Notes: a model not told the origin generated them from the sequence alone. Counted from the stretch's first letter, positions 9,693 to 17,960 are shown. The stretch is DNA of 64,000 bases from an uncultured Schlesneria sp. (GCA_903871875.1 CAIQIR010000163.1:1-64000), one strand, 5' to 3'. Made by a program: numbers and translations.

Positions 9693-9826
9693 AACATGCA
9701 ATCTGTGACGATGTCTTCTATTCTCCCTCGCTTCCACTAATCTTCACACACGATCGAGCATTGAGAGTCGACGGGATTTGGCTTTGTTTTTTATTCCACG
9801 ATTCCTTGTTGTTTGGAGTCGTCACG

Positions 9827-10915
9827 ATGATGGGGCCGGCCGGTTTGATGCGAAAACAAGGATTTACGCTCATCGAGTTGCTGGTGGTGATCGCGATCAT
9901 CGCAATGCTGATTGCGTTGCTGCTGCCTGCCGTTCAACAGGCTCGCGAGGCTGCGCGAAGGACGCAATGCAAAAACAACCTCAAGCAAATCGGCCTGGGG
10001 ATGTTCAATTACGAAAGCTCTTACGGACGTTTTCCTCTTCCCGTGTTTTCCTCTTGCTTGAATGGCGGCGCCACGGGCGGGATGCTGACCACGACCGTTT
10101 GGTCTTTGGCAATCCTGCCCGACATCGATCAAGCGAATACCTTCAATCAATACGATTCAAACCTTTCGGCCTTCGATCCGGCGAATGCGCTCCCCGTGCA
10201 GACCGTCGTGAATACCTACCTTTGCCCGTCAACCCCACGCGCCAGCAATACCGTCAGCTATGCGAACGCGGTCGCCGCCACCATGTTGCCGTTTGCGACG
10301 GCGACCTTGACTCTGAAGAACGCGGGCGCAATCGACTACATCAGTACCACCGAGGTTCAGCCCGATTTCATTGGCTACGTGAACGGCACCACCACTCCGG
10401 TTGGTGTCTGGCAGGGATGGGCAGTCGGGGGCTCGACGTCTGGTGGCGTCATTGTGAATCCCATTTACACTCCCAATGGCGGGCGGATTGTCGACATCAT
10501 CGACGGTACGTCCAACACGTTGATGATCGGCGAACTGGCCGGTCGCAACAGCCTGTATTATACCGGCAACAAGCTGCAAACCTCAGCCACGCCCTACGAC
10601 GACGCAGACTGGCAGTCGTACTTTGGCGGCGGTGCGTGGGCGGATCCCAGTAACGGGCAATGGAGTCTGACCGGGCGACTGTACGACGGTGCCGGAGCGA
10701 TCGGTCCGTGTACGATCAATTGCTCCAATGCGCGTTCCAATAACGGGAATTACGATCCAGAACATTGGTCCGCCGGCTTGTACTCCTTCCATTCGGGAGG
10801 GGCACAAGTCTTGCTTTGTGATGGCTCGGTTCATTTCATCAGTGAGAACATTAGCAATATTACGATGATCAGCCTGGTGACGAGGCAAGGCGGCGAAATC
10901 CTTGGCGAATTCTGA
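9827..10915 (+). CDS. DUF1559 pilin-like secreted protein, copy 2
   Basis: This 362-aa paralogue of the protein at 5012-6109 is closely similar along its whole length: [17 protein letters not shown] prepilin signal, [20 protein letters not shown], a shared [10 protein letters not shown] segment, and [14 protein letters not shown] near the end, finishing [10 protein letters not shown]. The start is set at ATG 9827 by the GGAGTCGT leader it shares with copy 1; the upstream in-frame extension reads through the preceding membrane-protein gene and is not credible. It is exported by the prepilin route and its function is unknown. The middle region (residues about 120-260) diverges most between the copies, which suggests specialisation of the exposed face. 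Confidence 0.9.
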   Translation: MMGPAGLMRKQGFTLIELLVVIAIIAMLIALLLPAVQQAREAARRTQCKNNLKQIGLGMFNYESSYGRFPLPVFSSCLNGGATGGMLTTTVWSLAILPDIDQANTFNQYDSNLSAFDPANALPVQTVVNTYLCPSTPRASNTVSYANAVAATMLPFATATLTLKNAGAIDYISTTEVQPDFIGYVNGTTTPVGVWQGWAVGGSTSGGVIVNPIYTPNGGRIVDIIDGTSNTLMIGELAGRNSLYYTGNKLQTSATPYDDADWQSYFGGGAWADPSNGQWSLTGRLYDGAGAIGPCTINCSNARSNNGNYDPEHWSAGLYSFHSGGAQVLLCDGSVHFISENISNITMISLVTRQGGEILGEF

Positions 10916-11076
10916 TTTGTGCCTCTGTTTGACTGCGACGAAGGGGGGCAATCGATTTGTGACGATTTACCGAGGCCAACTTCGTCATGCTGCCCCTTCC
11001 AAGTATCGACGGATGTTCGTCGAGCAAGCGAGAGGTCAATCGGAATGATCACGGGCGAGTCTGAAAAAACGTAGGG

Positions 11077-11523
11077 ATGAGAATGATGACATTGCGAGTC
11101 GTGTTTGTGACGTTTCTGCTGATCTCGTTGGTAGTTGTTGGTTGCTCATCCAAGGTGGTCGGGGGACCTCGTCTCAAAACCACCCCCTTGTCGGCGACTG
11201 TGCATGTGGATGGCGAACCCGCGGCGGGCTTGATCGTGACGGCTCTTCCCGACGCTGGCTCGTCGTCCGCGAAACGCCCGGTGATCACGATCACCGACGC
11301 GAAAGGAAAGTTTTCCGCCGGTACCTATCAAGCAGGTGATGGCCTGCCGGAGGGGACCTATACGCTGGTATTCAGATGGCCGACGATTGGAGAGTCGCGG
11401 AAAGATAAGTTGAATGGATCTTATGCCGAACCCAAGGAATCGAAGCACAAAGTGACGATCGTCGATGGCAAGTCGAATGACCTTGGGGTCATCGATTTGT
11501 ACACCGAAGGTTCCGAGAAATAG
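11077..11523 (+). CDS. Small lipoprotein with transthyretin-like fold, copy 2
   Basis: This 148-aa paralogue of the lipoprotein at 6284-6721 has signal helix and lipobox VVVGCSS, then the same beta-sandwich core: VHVDGEPAAGLIVTA, GKFSAGTYQAGDGLPEG and YAEPKESKHKVTIVDG. The leader, TGATCACGGGC followed by CGTAGGGA, is also shared with copy 1, so the duplication included regulatory sequence. The start could be ATG 11077 or ATG 11083. It follows the second DUF1559 gene by 160 bp. The two proteins probably work as a pair at the cell surface; this is inferred from conserved adjacency. Confidence 0.82.
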   Translation: MRMMTLRVVFVTFLLISLVVVGCSSKVVGGPRLKTTPLSATVHVDGEPAAGLIVTALPDAGSSSAKRPVITITDAKGKFSAGTYQAGDGLPEGTYTLVFRWPTIGESRKDKLNGSYAEPKESKHKVTIVDGKSNDLGVIDLYTEGSEK

Positions 11524-11532
11524 TCCGATCGG

Positions 11533-11547
11533 TTGGCATGCTGCCAA
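11533..11547. terminator. Short hairpin between convergent genes
   Basis: TTGGCA-TGC-TGCCAA forms a 6-bp stem with a 3-nt loop, 10 bp after the lipoprotein stop and 56 bp before the end of the convergent cbiM gene. There is no T tract on either side, so termination is only a possibility. Confidence 0.3.
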
Positions 11548-11602
11548 TCTGGTCATTCATCCGAGGTTTCAATCGAGGATTTCAACAAGGCCATGCCGGT
11601 TT

Positions 11603-12559
11603 CTAAAGCCTTTTAACGTACCGATTCCCTCGAGACATCGTCAGCCACATGACACTCAATGAGAGAATCGTCACGGCGATGATGCCGATCATTCCGGCGG
11701 CGGGAGTCGATATGGCCAATGATTGCAGACCGGGTACTTGGTAGTCGGCGAAAGGTGCAGACCAAACGGCCGACAGTGAAGACATGTCGAAACCTAATCG
11801 CTCGATTGTTGCCTCGAGCCCATCCGGATTTGTCGACGCGACGGTGGACAGGCCTACGGAGGTGAAAAGCGCGATGGCGGCTCCGGCAATGACCAGACCG
11901 TCGATTCCCTTCGTGGCCATGAGAGTGTCTGCCGGTCGATCGAGCAGACTCGGGCGGACTTGCGAGATGCAGGCAACGGCCAGGCCCGTGATCAGCATTT
12001 CGCCCACTCCGATGATGCTGTGAAAGTACTCCATGTTGGTCAAAGTCGATTCGAGTCGGAACATTCCACTGCCCGCCAGTTCGATCGAACACAAAATGGC
12101 ACCGATTTGAACGGCGAACCATGACGCGAGAGCCGCGCCGGCGATGATTCCCATTCGCCCACCGATACGACGCTGAACCGCGGAATACAGCGAGTATCCG
12201 AGCAACGATCCGATGATGCCCATGTTCAAAATATTCGCGCCCAAGGCGGTGACGCCGCCGTCATGAAACAGCAGGCTCTGCACGAGGAGCACGATTGACA
12301 TCGTAATTAAGCCCACCCACGGGCCGAGCAATGCCGCTGCCAATACGCCTCCCAACAAATGACCCGAGGTTCCTCCGACAATCGGGAAGTTCACCATTTG
12401 TGCCGCAAACACACAGCTCGCGGTCATTCCGATCAAGGGAATCGCTCCAGACTGAAGTTCCGTGCGCACGCGATGCACGGCATATCCCACTGTGGCGGCC
12501 GAAACAATTCCTGTACAGACACAAGTGGTGGGGTCGAGAATACCGTCGGGCAGATGCAT
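11603..12559 (-). CDS. CbiM/NikM-type nickel or cobalt uptake protein with C-terminal PDGLE domain
   Basis: This 318-aa membrane protein is the substrate-binding S component of ECF-type Ni/Co transporters. The N-terminus MHLPDGIL supplies the metal-binding His2. NFPIVGGTSGHLLGG and FHDGGVTALGANILNMG are the conserved CbiM segments. The C-terminal part carries the PDGLE-type domain (NPDGLEATIERLGF, APFADYQVPGL), as in NikMN fusions. ATG 12559 follows GGAGG at ideal spacing; the ATG at 12571 is part of that ribosome site. It closes the hydrogenase operon, so nickel is the likely substrate. The ATPase and T-component partners are not in the window. Confidence 0.88.
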   Translation of the reverse strand: MHLPDGILDPTTCVCTGIVSAATVGYAVHRVRTELQSGAIPLIGMTASCVFAAQMVNFPIVGGTSGHLLGGVLAAALLGPWVGLITMSIVLLVQSLLFHDGGVTALGANILNMGIIGSLLGYSLYSAVQRRIGGRMGIIAGAALASWFAVQIGAILCSIELAGSGMFRLESTLTNMEYFHSIIGVGEMLITGLAVACISQVRPSLLDRPADTLMATKGIDGLVIAGAAIALFTSVGLSTVASTNPDGLEATIERLGFDMSSLSAVWSAPFADYQVPGLQSLAISTPAAGMIGIIAVTILSLSVMWLTMSRGNRYVKRL

Positions 12560-12628
12560 GATTACCTCCATTATTCTCCCGTGTTGTCGTTATTGCGGAT
12601 CAGGGTCGCATCGATCTCACCCTGAATC

Positions 12629-13318
12629 TTACGAGTTCGAACCAACCCGCTGCTCAGCCCGCTTTGATTCGAGAAACTGCAGCCATTGAGGCATTCCGAA
12701 GCCCGTCTTGGCCGAAACCTCCAGGATTTGCATGCCAGGTCGAACCGCCTGCACGCTCGCAAAGGCCGCCTCGCGATCAAACTCCACTGCCGCCGCCAAT
12801 TCGACTTTGGTGATCACGGCGACATCGGCCGTATTAAAAATGGTGGGGTACTTGCGGGGCTTGTCTTCTCCTTCTGTCACCGAAAACAGCACCAATCGCA
12901 GGTCCTCGCCCAAGTCGTAGGTTGCCGGGCAAACGAGGTTCCCGACATTTTCGATGAACAGAAAATCGAGATCCTCCAATCGCCAGTCGGCAATCGCGTC
13001 CTTCACCATTAACGCTTCCAGATGACAAACAGAACCGGTGATGATTTGTCTGATGGGAACTTCCGCTCGCGCCAATCGCTTGGCATCGTTTTCGGTTGCC
13101 AGGTCTCCGACCAATGCCGCGCAGCGATAGCGTGAGCGAAGCATTTTCAGCGTCTGTTCCAGGAACATGGTTTTCCCGGTACCGGGACTGGAGACAAGAC
13201 TGACGACATAGACTCCACTGTCATGGAATCGTTGTCGCAAGGCCCGTGCGTCATTGTCGTTGGCCTTCAGAACCTGGGTTCTCACTTGCACCATTCGGGT
13301 TGTCGCCTGGATGGTCAT
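12629..13318 (-). CDS. hypB: Hydrogenase nickel-insertion GTPase HypB
   Basis: This 229-aa SIMIBI-class GTPase acts with HypA to insert nickel into the hydrogenase large subunit. The P-loop is SSPGTGKT (residues 43-50). ENVGNLVCPATYDLGEDLR and VTEGEDKPRKYP are HypB signatures. It lacks the N-terminal CxxCGC metal site and the His-rich stretch of some HypBs, so nickel storage is unlikely. The guanine-specificity motif reads TKVE rather than the usual NKxD/TKxD, an unusual Asp-to-Glu change. The start overlaps the hypA stop by 4 bp (ATGA), which implies coupled translation. Confidence 0.93.
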   Translation of the reverse strand: MTIQATTRMVQVRTQVLKANDNDARALRQRFHDSGVYVVSLVSSPGTGKTMFLEQTLKMLRSRYRCAALVGDLATENDAKRLARAEVPIRQIITGSVCHLEALMVKDAIADWRLEDLDFLFIENVGNLVCPATYDLGEDLRLVLFSVTEGEDKPRKYPTIFNTADVAVITKVELAAAVEFDREAAFASVQAVRPGMQILEVSAKTGFGMPQWLQFLESKRAEQRVGSNS

Positions 13319-13662
13319 TCTTCAATCTCCATCGCCACGATTTCTAATTCGCGGCCACTGATGACATCACCACAAGGGGTGCCACATTCGGGACAGCAGA
13401 AGTCTTGAAGGCTTGGCAGGATTTTTTCGGTTTGACACACGTGACACATCACGACCAGTGGCACCTCTTCCACCATCAACTGCGAATCGGCAAACGGCGA
13501 ATCTTCGCGAGCCAGATCGAATGCCGAAACCAACGCTTGCTTGATGACGCCGGATAATGGTCCCATTTTCAAATAGATCGATTTGATGACGGCGCCCCCT
13601 CGACGATCCGCCTCTTCACCGGCAATATCGAGGATGCTCATTGCCAGCGATAATTCATGCAT
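13315..13662 (-). CDS. hypA: Hydrogenase nickel-delivery protein HypA
   Basis: This 115-aa metallochaperone delivers Ni to the hydrogenase large subunit with HypB. The N-terminus MHELSLA contains the nickel ligand His2. The zinc site is Cys73/Cys76 (CHVC) and Cys90/Cys93 (CPEC). The length is typical. It sits between the 44-aa membrane ORF and hypB, overlapping hypB by 4 bp. Confidence 0.94.
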   Translation of the reverse strand: MHELSLAMSILDIAGEEADRRGGAVIKSIYLKMGPLSGVIKQALVSAFDLAREDSPFADSQLMVEEVPLVVMCHVCQTEKILPSLQDFCCPECGTPCGDVISGRELEIVAMEIEE

Positions 13663-13677
13663 CCCGATCAGCCCCTT

Positions 13678-13812
13678 TCACATGCTTCTGATGCGCAGGT
13701 AACGCGGCAATCCTGGAAGCTCGGCAAACATGCACAACAGAACCCAGAGGAAGATGAAGATCCCCAAGATGATGGCAAACAGATATTCCCCGAATGCAAA
13801 AACGGCGTTCAT
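13678..13812 (-). CDS. 44-aa single-pass membrane protein in hydrogenase operon
   Basis: This ORF is too short for usual cutoffs. It encodes a 44-aa protein: a short N-terminus, one hydrophobic helix at about residues 11-30 (LFAIILGIFIFLWVLLCMF) and a basic tail ending in LPRYLRIRSM. Its ATG (13812-13810) overlaps the TGA of the maturation-protease gene in an ATGA joint, the same arrangement used throughout this operon, which strongly favours translation. Length and the RYLRIRxM-like end recall the DUF6893 small-protein family; I cannot confirm that without a search. A membrane tether or stabilising subunit for the hydrogenase is a reasonable inference. Confidence 0.72.
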   Translation of the reverse strand: MNAVFAFGEYLFAIILGIFIFLWVLLCMFAELPGLPRYLRIRSM

Positions 13813-14378
13813 GATTGAAGCTCCCCTCCGCTTGGCGTCACGGCTTCCTGCGTGAACGAGGTGTCGCCCGAAGACATCGTTGAGATGTCGTCCGTGTCCC
13901 GAGATAGTTCCTCGACTAATTCTTCAATTCGATGGCAGGCAATATCGATCGCTGTGCGGACCGGTTCGCTCAGTCCCATCTTCCCTTCGAGTTCATCACC
14001 CAGATCTTCCGGTTCGCATCCCACCAGCAGAATTCGTCCGGGATTTCCCCCCAATGTCCGTACCATTCGCAGCACATTCAACGGATGCATACTGTGGGCG
14101 TCGATCAATAGATTTGATTCACCTGCATCTTCCAGACTTAATTCCATCGTGTAGACAGTTCCTGGGGTGCTTCCTTGCGGTGTGGCATCCACCAGGATCG
14201 TGGTCTCAATACCCTCCGTCAGTACAAATGCCAAATCCATGCCGCGTATCCCGTAGTCTCTGACGCAGACGCCATCGGGCCATTTGCGGTGTGACAGTCG
14301 GTGAACCACTTCACAGCCGAATTCATCATCCCCGCGGAAGATGTTCCCGATCCCCGCGATTAAGATCCGAGGTAGCAT
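13809..14378 (-). CDS. Hydrogenase maturation endopeptidase (HyaD/HupD/HybD family)
   Basis: This 189-aa protease removes the C-terminal extension of the large subunit after nickel insertion. The family motif GIGNIFRGDDEFG lies at the N-terminus, with the metal-binding acidic residue in DDEFG. DYGIRGMDLAF and the later DAHSMHPLNVLRMV supply the other expected ligand regions. Start ATG 14378 overlaps the preceding stop by 1 bp (TGATG); the longer upstream frame has no family resemblance. A C-terminal tail of about 35 Ser/Asp/Glu-rich residues is extra. Its likely substrate is the HhyL precursor at 18080-19885. Confidence 0.9.
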   Translation of the reverse strand: MLPRILIAGIGNIFRGDDEFGCEVVHRLSHRKWPDGVCVRDYGIRGMDLAFVLTEGIETTILVDATPQGSTPGTVYTMELSLEDAGESNLLIDAHSMHPLNVLRMVRTLGGNPGRILLVGCEPEDLGDELEGKMGLSEPVRTAIDIACHRIEELVEELSRDTDDISTMSSGDTSFTQEAVTPSGGELQS

Positions 14379-14707
14379 CAAGGGGCCTCCTGTCGATTGT
14401 CGGCTAATGCCATCGGTTCCACTTCTTCGGTGGAAAAGAAAAAGCGGTGACCGGGTTGTCGCTGCAAACCCCACTCGCGACCGGGGTCGTCATCGAGGAC
14501 GACGGCCAGGTGAATCTGGCCTTCAAAATCCTGTTCAATGGCTTCGATCGTCGCCACCTTCTTTCGCAGTGCGAGATCCATGATGTCACCACGTTGCTTC
14601 GGCCACAGGCGGACCTTCTCACCCGCGCGTAAATCGACTCCGAACACGCGAACAGACTCCAGTGGCGTGTCTTCGTTCTGTTCTGGCCAGGAAAAGTCGT
14701 CCTTCAT
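14378..14707 (-). CDS. Conserved hydrogenase-operon protein, 109 aa, unknown function
   Basis: A small soluble protein with no named motif that I recognise. The core looks like a compact beta-barrel (FGVDLRAGEKVRLWP, then IEAIEQDFEGQIHLAVVLDD) and ends with PGHRFFFSTEEVEPM. It overlaps the upstream 363-aa gene by 4 bp (ATGA) and the downstream protease by 1 bp, so it belongs to the hydrogenase operon. Similar small proteins occur in group 1h clusters as far as I recall. A role in maturation or assembly is inferred from position only. Confidence 0.75.
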   Translation of the reverse strand: MKDDFSWPEQNEDTPLESVRVFGVDLRAGEKVRLWPKQRGDIMDLALRKKVATIEAIEQDFEGQIHLAVVLDDDPGREWGLQRQPGHRFFFSTEEVEPMALADNRQEAP

Positions 14708-15795
14708 TTCAATGTTACTCCCTTTTCTTCCGCAGCCATTTGCGATTCGTTGATCGATCCCATTCCTCGCATGGCACCGTGCAGTGTTTCCAGATAATCC
14801 TCTGGCAAGCTCTCCGTTCGTTCCAATAGCCGTCGTGCTTGTTCGTCGACCGACCGCATTTCTCGTTGTTCCTCAGGTGTCATCGTCATGATTCGCAGCA
14901 TCAGCATTTCGTCAATTTCTGTGGCGTCAAAAAAGTCCCCCGGACTTTCTTCGGCGATCTGCGGATAGTCGTAAAGAATGATGGGCGACGCGAGCATCGT
15001 TCCGCGGTCGTCGTTTTCGCCGACTAGCACGGGCCAACAGCCATGTTGCTGGCATTCGGCCGCCTCCTGGACCAATTCTGGCTCAGGATCCAACAACGAA
15101 GAAAACTGTCCTTCCGTGGCCGTCAATACGGCATGCGTCGAAGCAAAGGAGGATAAGAGCGCTTGCTCGCGAGTCAGCGAATCGGCATCGGGCAGCGGCG
15201 TTTCGTTACGAATGGTGACTCGCAGCCGATGAAGATCATCCGCTAGTCGTGTCGCCTTTACGGCCACCGTCCCCCAAAGTTCTTGCTGAGTTCGAACGAC
15301 CAGCCCCGCTTGTTTTTGATCGATACCGCAAATCGTTTCCGTTGTGGTACTGGGGCCGAATTTGAACAGGATTTCACGGGTGGCGCCGCAAAGATCCTGG
15401 ATTATCAAATCCAAGGAATCGACTTGGCGTTCAATGGCTTCTTGCCAGGTCTGATAACGCTGTTGATCCACCTCGAGGAAGTCGACCGGCCGTGTCGGCC
15501 GCCCCAGCATTGACGGGCTGAATGGGTTCGCGGCGACGAACTGTTCTACCTGCCGTTGAAGCAGATGCAGGAAGCGGGCTCGAATTCGCACGGAAGGCGC
15601 GGGCCCTCGCAAAAGACACTCGGTCTGCATGGTCCAAGATTCGTTACCCGAATGAGCTTCGCTATAGTCTCGCGGGACAATTGCGCCGAAATTGAACCGC
15701 TGGCGATTTTTTACCGCCGAGGCTCGATAGGGATACAACAAATAGCCCTCGTAGAGCACCGCCTGTGTAATTCGATCGACCAGTGGTTGTTTCAT
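14704..15795 (-). CDS. Conserved hydrogenase-operon protein, 363 aa, unknown function
   Basis: This protein carries no recognised domain. It starts MKQPLVDRITQAVLYEGYLL and contains YPYRASAVKNRQRFNFGAI near residues 20-40. The middle has mixed beta segments (GTVAVKATRLADDLHRLRV, then TVRNETPLP-like strands) and the C-terminus is helical, with MLRIMTMTPEEQREMRSV. It has no signal peptide, membrane helix or obvious Cys cluster. ATG 15795 overlaps the upstream stop by 4 bp. Context makes it part of the group 1h accessory set, possibly a scaffold or maturation factor. This is inference. Confidence 0.78.
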   Translation of the reverse strand: MKQPLVDRITQAVLYEGYLLYPYRASAVKNRQRFNFGAIVPRDYSEAHSGNESWTMQTECLLRGPAPSVRIRARFLHLLQRQVEQFVAANPFSPSMLGRPTRPVDFLEVDQQRYQTWQEAIERQVDSLDLIIQDLCGATREILFKFGPSTTTETICGIDQKQAGLVVRTQQELWGTVAVKATRLADDLHRLRVTIRNETPLPDADSLTREQALLSSFASTHAVLTATEGQFSSLLDPEPELVQEAAECQQHGCWPVLVGENDDRGTMLASPIILYDYPQIAEESPGDFFDATEIDEMLMLRIMTMTPEEQREMRSVDEQARRLLERTESLPEDYLETLHGAMRGMGSINESQMAAEEKGVTLK

Positions 15796-16439
15796 GACGG
15801 CACCTTTTGGGCTTTCAATGACAGCAAACGTTGAATCGTTTGATCCCAAGTGGGGATTCCCTCAAGACACTTGAATTGATAAAGCTGGGCGAACACGTCA
15901 TGTCGCAGGCAAAGCCAGGCCGAGTTCGGATAATAGAATTCCATCATCCGCTTCCAGACTGACACGGGCAGGCGATATCGCGCTTCCTTGGACCAAGGAA
16001 TCTGCGTCACTTGCAGTAACCCCGTTTCTTCGCGGTAAAAAATCGAACCGCTGAACAGCAGCAACAGCGGGATTTCTCCCTGTTCCAATCCATAAAAATA
16101 CTTCGTCGCCGCGACATTAAAGTCGTATGTGCAAGGTACCTGTAAATCGACGAGCGTCTCGCCCTCGAAAGGCGGGACTAGCGTCCCGACGCGAGTCCAA
16201 TGCATGCTGCGTAACGTTTCCCCCCAACGGTCCGGCGTGCCAAATAAATCAATTAGTTCCGCTTGTTCATCGGGCGTATATTGCCGCCGGACGGATTCGA
16301 TCTGAATCTGGCATTGCAGCAGCACATTTTGAATCGATCTTGCCTGTCCGCCGCGGACACGAAGTTTGAGAACAAGTGTCGGAACGGCGGCATGTTCCAG
16401 CGAATTCGCACCCTCGACGGAGAAATCAATGTCAGACAT
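15792..16439 (-). CDS. DUF6084-like hydrogenase accessory protein
   Basis: This 215-aa protein begins MSDIDFSVEGANSLEHAAVP. I recognise it as the DUF6084-type protein of group 1h hydrogenase loci: a long beta-rich domain (VPTLVLKLRV, IQIESVRRQY, VDLQVPCTYDFNVAATKYF), then GEIPLLLLFSGSIFY and a tail with YYPNSAWLCLRHDVF. No catalytic residues are evident. The start overlaps the end of the DUF5947 gene by 8 bp and the stop overlaps the next gene by 4 bp. The family assignment is from memory of motif and context. It probably aids assembly or electron transfer. Confidence 0.75.
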   Translation of the reverse strand: MSDIDFSVEGANSLEHAAVPTLVLKLRVRGGQARSIQNVLLQCQIQIESVRRQYTPDEQAELIDLFGTPDRWGETLRSMHWTRVGTLVPPFEGETLVDLQVPCTYDFNVAATKYFYGLEQGEIPLLLLFSGSIFYREETGLLQVTQIPWSKEARYRLPVSVWKRMMEFYYPNSAWLCLRHDVFAQLYQFKCLEGIPTWDQTIQRLLSLKAQKVPS

Positions 16440-17091
16440 GGGCATCCTCCGAATCCGATTTGGCCGTCCGCCGGATCCCGTCGAAGAACTCACGCACGCG
16501 TTTCCAAACCTCGGTGCCGCCTGACAGTCCGCGCCAGTGCATCCGCAGCAAGCCGACCAGCTTGTAACACTGATCGATGGGCGCCAGGAAATAGTCATCC
16601 GTCAAGAACCCGACGCGTGAGCCCATCCGGTTCACCAGCAAAGCTTCCACATCCGGTTGCATGGTGTTCAATGCTAAATGGCCGCGAATGATCTCGTGCC
16701 ACTTGTCCAGGTGCAGCAAGGATTCCACAGGGCCTGCGGGGCTAGGGTAGAAGGCGACCATTTTCTTGGCCGAACTATCGAAAAAGAAGAAGGCCATATT
16801 GATCGGGATCATCAGGCTGTCCCAATCGGAATCGGTCAATTGAAAGTCGTTCAACCGGCGAACGTCGCGGGGAACGCGACGGTACTTCAGCTCGGTGGAT
16901 CCCGAGAACAACAGTCCGCAGGCGATGCACGAACAGAGCAGCCGCCGACTCTGGGGTTCGACCAAATGATCGTGTTCGGGCGGTAATTCCAGCCCGCAAA
17001 GTTCGCAGCGTTCGACGGGAGGTTTCCGCTGTCCAGAGAACTTTCGCAGTGTGGCGAACGTCTTGAGCATCGAACTGCTTGAGCTGTTCAT
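16432..17091 (-). CDS. DUF5947-like Cys-containing hydrogenase accessory protein
   Basis: This 219-aa protein has an N-terminal metal-binding knuckle: CELCG (Cys29, Cys32), and CSCIACG (Cys53, Cys55, Cys58). A larger domain follows with SDWDSLMIPINMAFFFFDS and MVAFYPSPAGPVESLL, as in DUF5947 proteins of group 1h hydrogenase clusters. ATG 17091 overlaps the upstream NifU/Rieske stop by 4 bp, and frame continuity upstream is accidental. It may bind zinc or an iron-sulphur cluster. Its role with the hydrogenase is unknown. Confidence 0.78.
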   Translation of the reverse strand: MNSSSSSMLKTFATLRKFSGQRKPPVERCELCGLELPPEHDHLVEPQSRRLLCSCIACGLLFSGSTELKYRRVPRDVRRLNDFQLTDSDWDSLMIPINMAFFFFDSSAKKMVAFYPSPAGPVESLLHLDKWHEIIRGHLALNTMQPDVEALLVNRMGSRVGFLTDDYFLAPIDQCYKLVGLLRMHWRGLSGGTEVWKRVREFFDGIRRTAKSDSEDAHV

Positions 17092-17960
17092 GGTGACACC
17101 GCCAGTGCGACACGTGTCGTTCCGCCGGTTTGCAGCAACGGCAGCGGTTCCAGATGCAGTGACGGTGCGTCCAGACAACGACCGGCGCGCATCACATCAA
17201 ACTGAGCGCCACAATCCGGACACGAAAGGACACTTCCCGCCAGGCTTCCCGTTTCCAGCGGCTTTCCACATCGGGAACAATCATTCTGGTAGGCGTACAA
17301 TCCGGAATTCAAACGCAGAAACAAGACGCTTTGGTCGTGCAGGTCTCGCGTGTCGACTTCTCCATCCGCCAGATCTTGCAGACCACCGACTTCCTCCCAC
17401 TGGGAAGCCGAACTGTCCTCGGCCGCGCGTTCGAGTGTTTCCACCGGAATAAAGCCCTTCGGTGAGGGCGGTACAACGCCTTCCACTTCCAGCCCGGCAA
17501 TGTCCGGAGCCGTTTCGTAAATGGACTCTTCGATCGCCATCTTCAACGTCATGGCTGAGGATGGACAGCCGTGGCAACTTCCCTGCAGTCGCAATCGGAC
17601 AACGCCATCGTCGATTTCCACCAGCTCCACATTTCCGCCATGCGACTTGAGATACGGTCGTACTTTGTCCAGAGCTTTACCCACACGAGTGGGCAGATCG
17701 ACAGGATGCAATCCATGCAGCAGCAGTAATCCGGAAACCGATTGGTCTTCCGCCAGCCGCAGCAGCGCGCCGTCGCTGGTGGCGATTTGCTGGGTCACGA
17801 TCTTCAACAGACGTTCCAGACCTGTTCGGTGCAGTTCCATGACCAATTGCACCAACTCGGTCGCGGTGTCGCGAGTTTCCTCGTCAGCGACGTGCTCGAG
17901 CCGCTCAACCAGCGTGTCGATCATTTCCCATCGCGGTTGCAGCAAATCTTCGTCGATCAT
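17088..17960 (-). CDS. NifU-domain / Rieske-like fusion, probable Hhy electron-transfer protein
   Basis: This 290-aa protein has a helical N-terminal region (1-85), a NifU C-terminal-like domain (about 90-165) with CHGC (Cys129, Cys132), which can carry a [4Fe-4S] cluster, and a Rieske-like fold (about 187-290). In that fold the usual Cys/His pairs are replaced by four cysteines: CSRCG (Cys228, Cys231) and CPDCG (Cys247, Cys250). It would therefore hold a Cys4 centre rather than a true Rieske cluster. The gene lies directly after hhyL. By position it may match the HhyE protein proposed as electron acceptor of mycobacterial Hhy; that is inference. Start ATG 17960. Confidence 0.82.
   Translation of the reverse strand: MIDEDLLQPRWEMIDTLVERLEHVADEETRDTATELVQLVMELHRTGLERLLKIVTQQIATSDGALLRLAEDQSVSGLLLLHGLHPVDLPTRVGKALDKVRPYLKSHGGNVELVEIDDGVVRLRLQGSCHGCPSSAMTLKMAIEESIYETAPDIAGLEVEGVVPPSPKGFIPVETLERAAEDSSASQWEEVGGLQDLADGEVDTRDLHDQSVLFLRLNSGLYAYQNDCSRCGKPLETGSLAGSVLSCPDCGAQFDVMRAGRCLDAPSLHLEPLPLLQTGGTTRVALAVSP

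Noticed and set aside
10940-11020. Hairpin after DUF1559 copy 2 (GAAGGGG near 10943 with TGCCCCTTC near 10990)
   Set aside because: The loop is over 40 nt and the stem carries two unpaired G bases. Too weak to call as a terminator.
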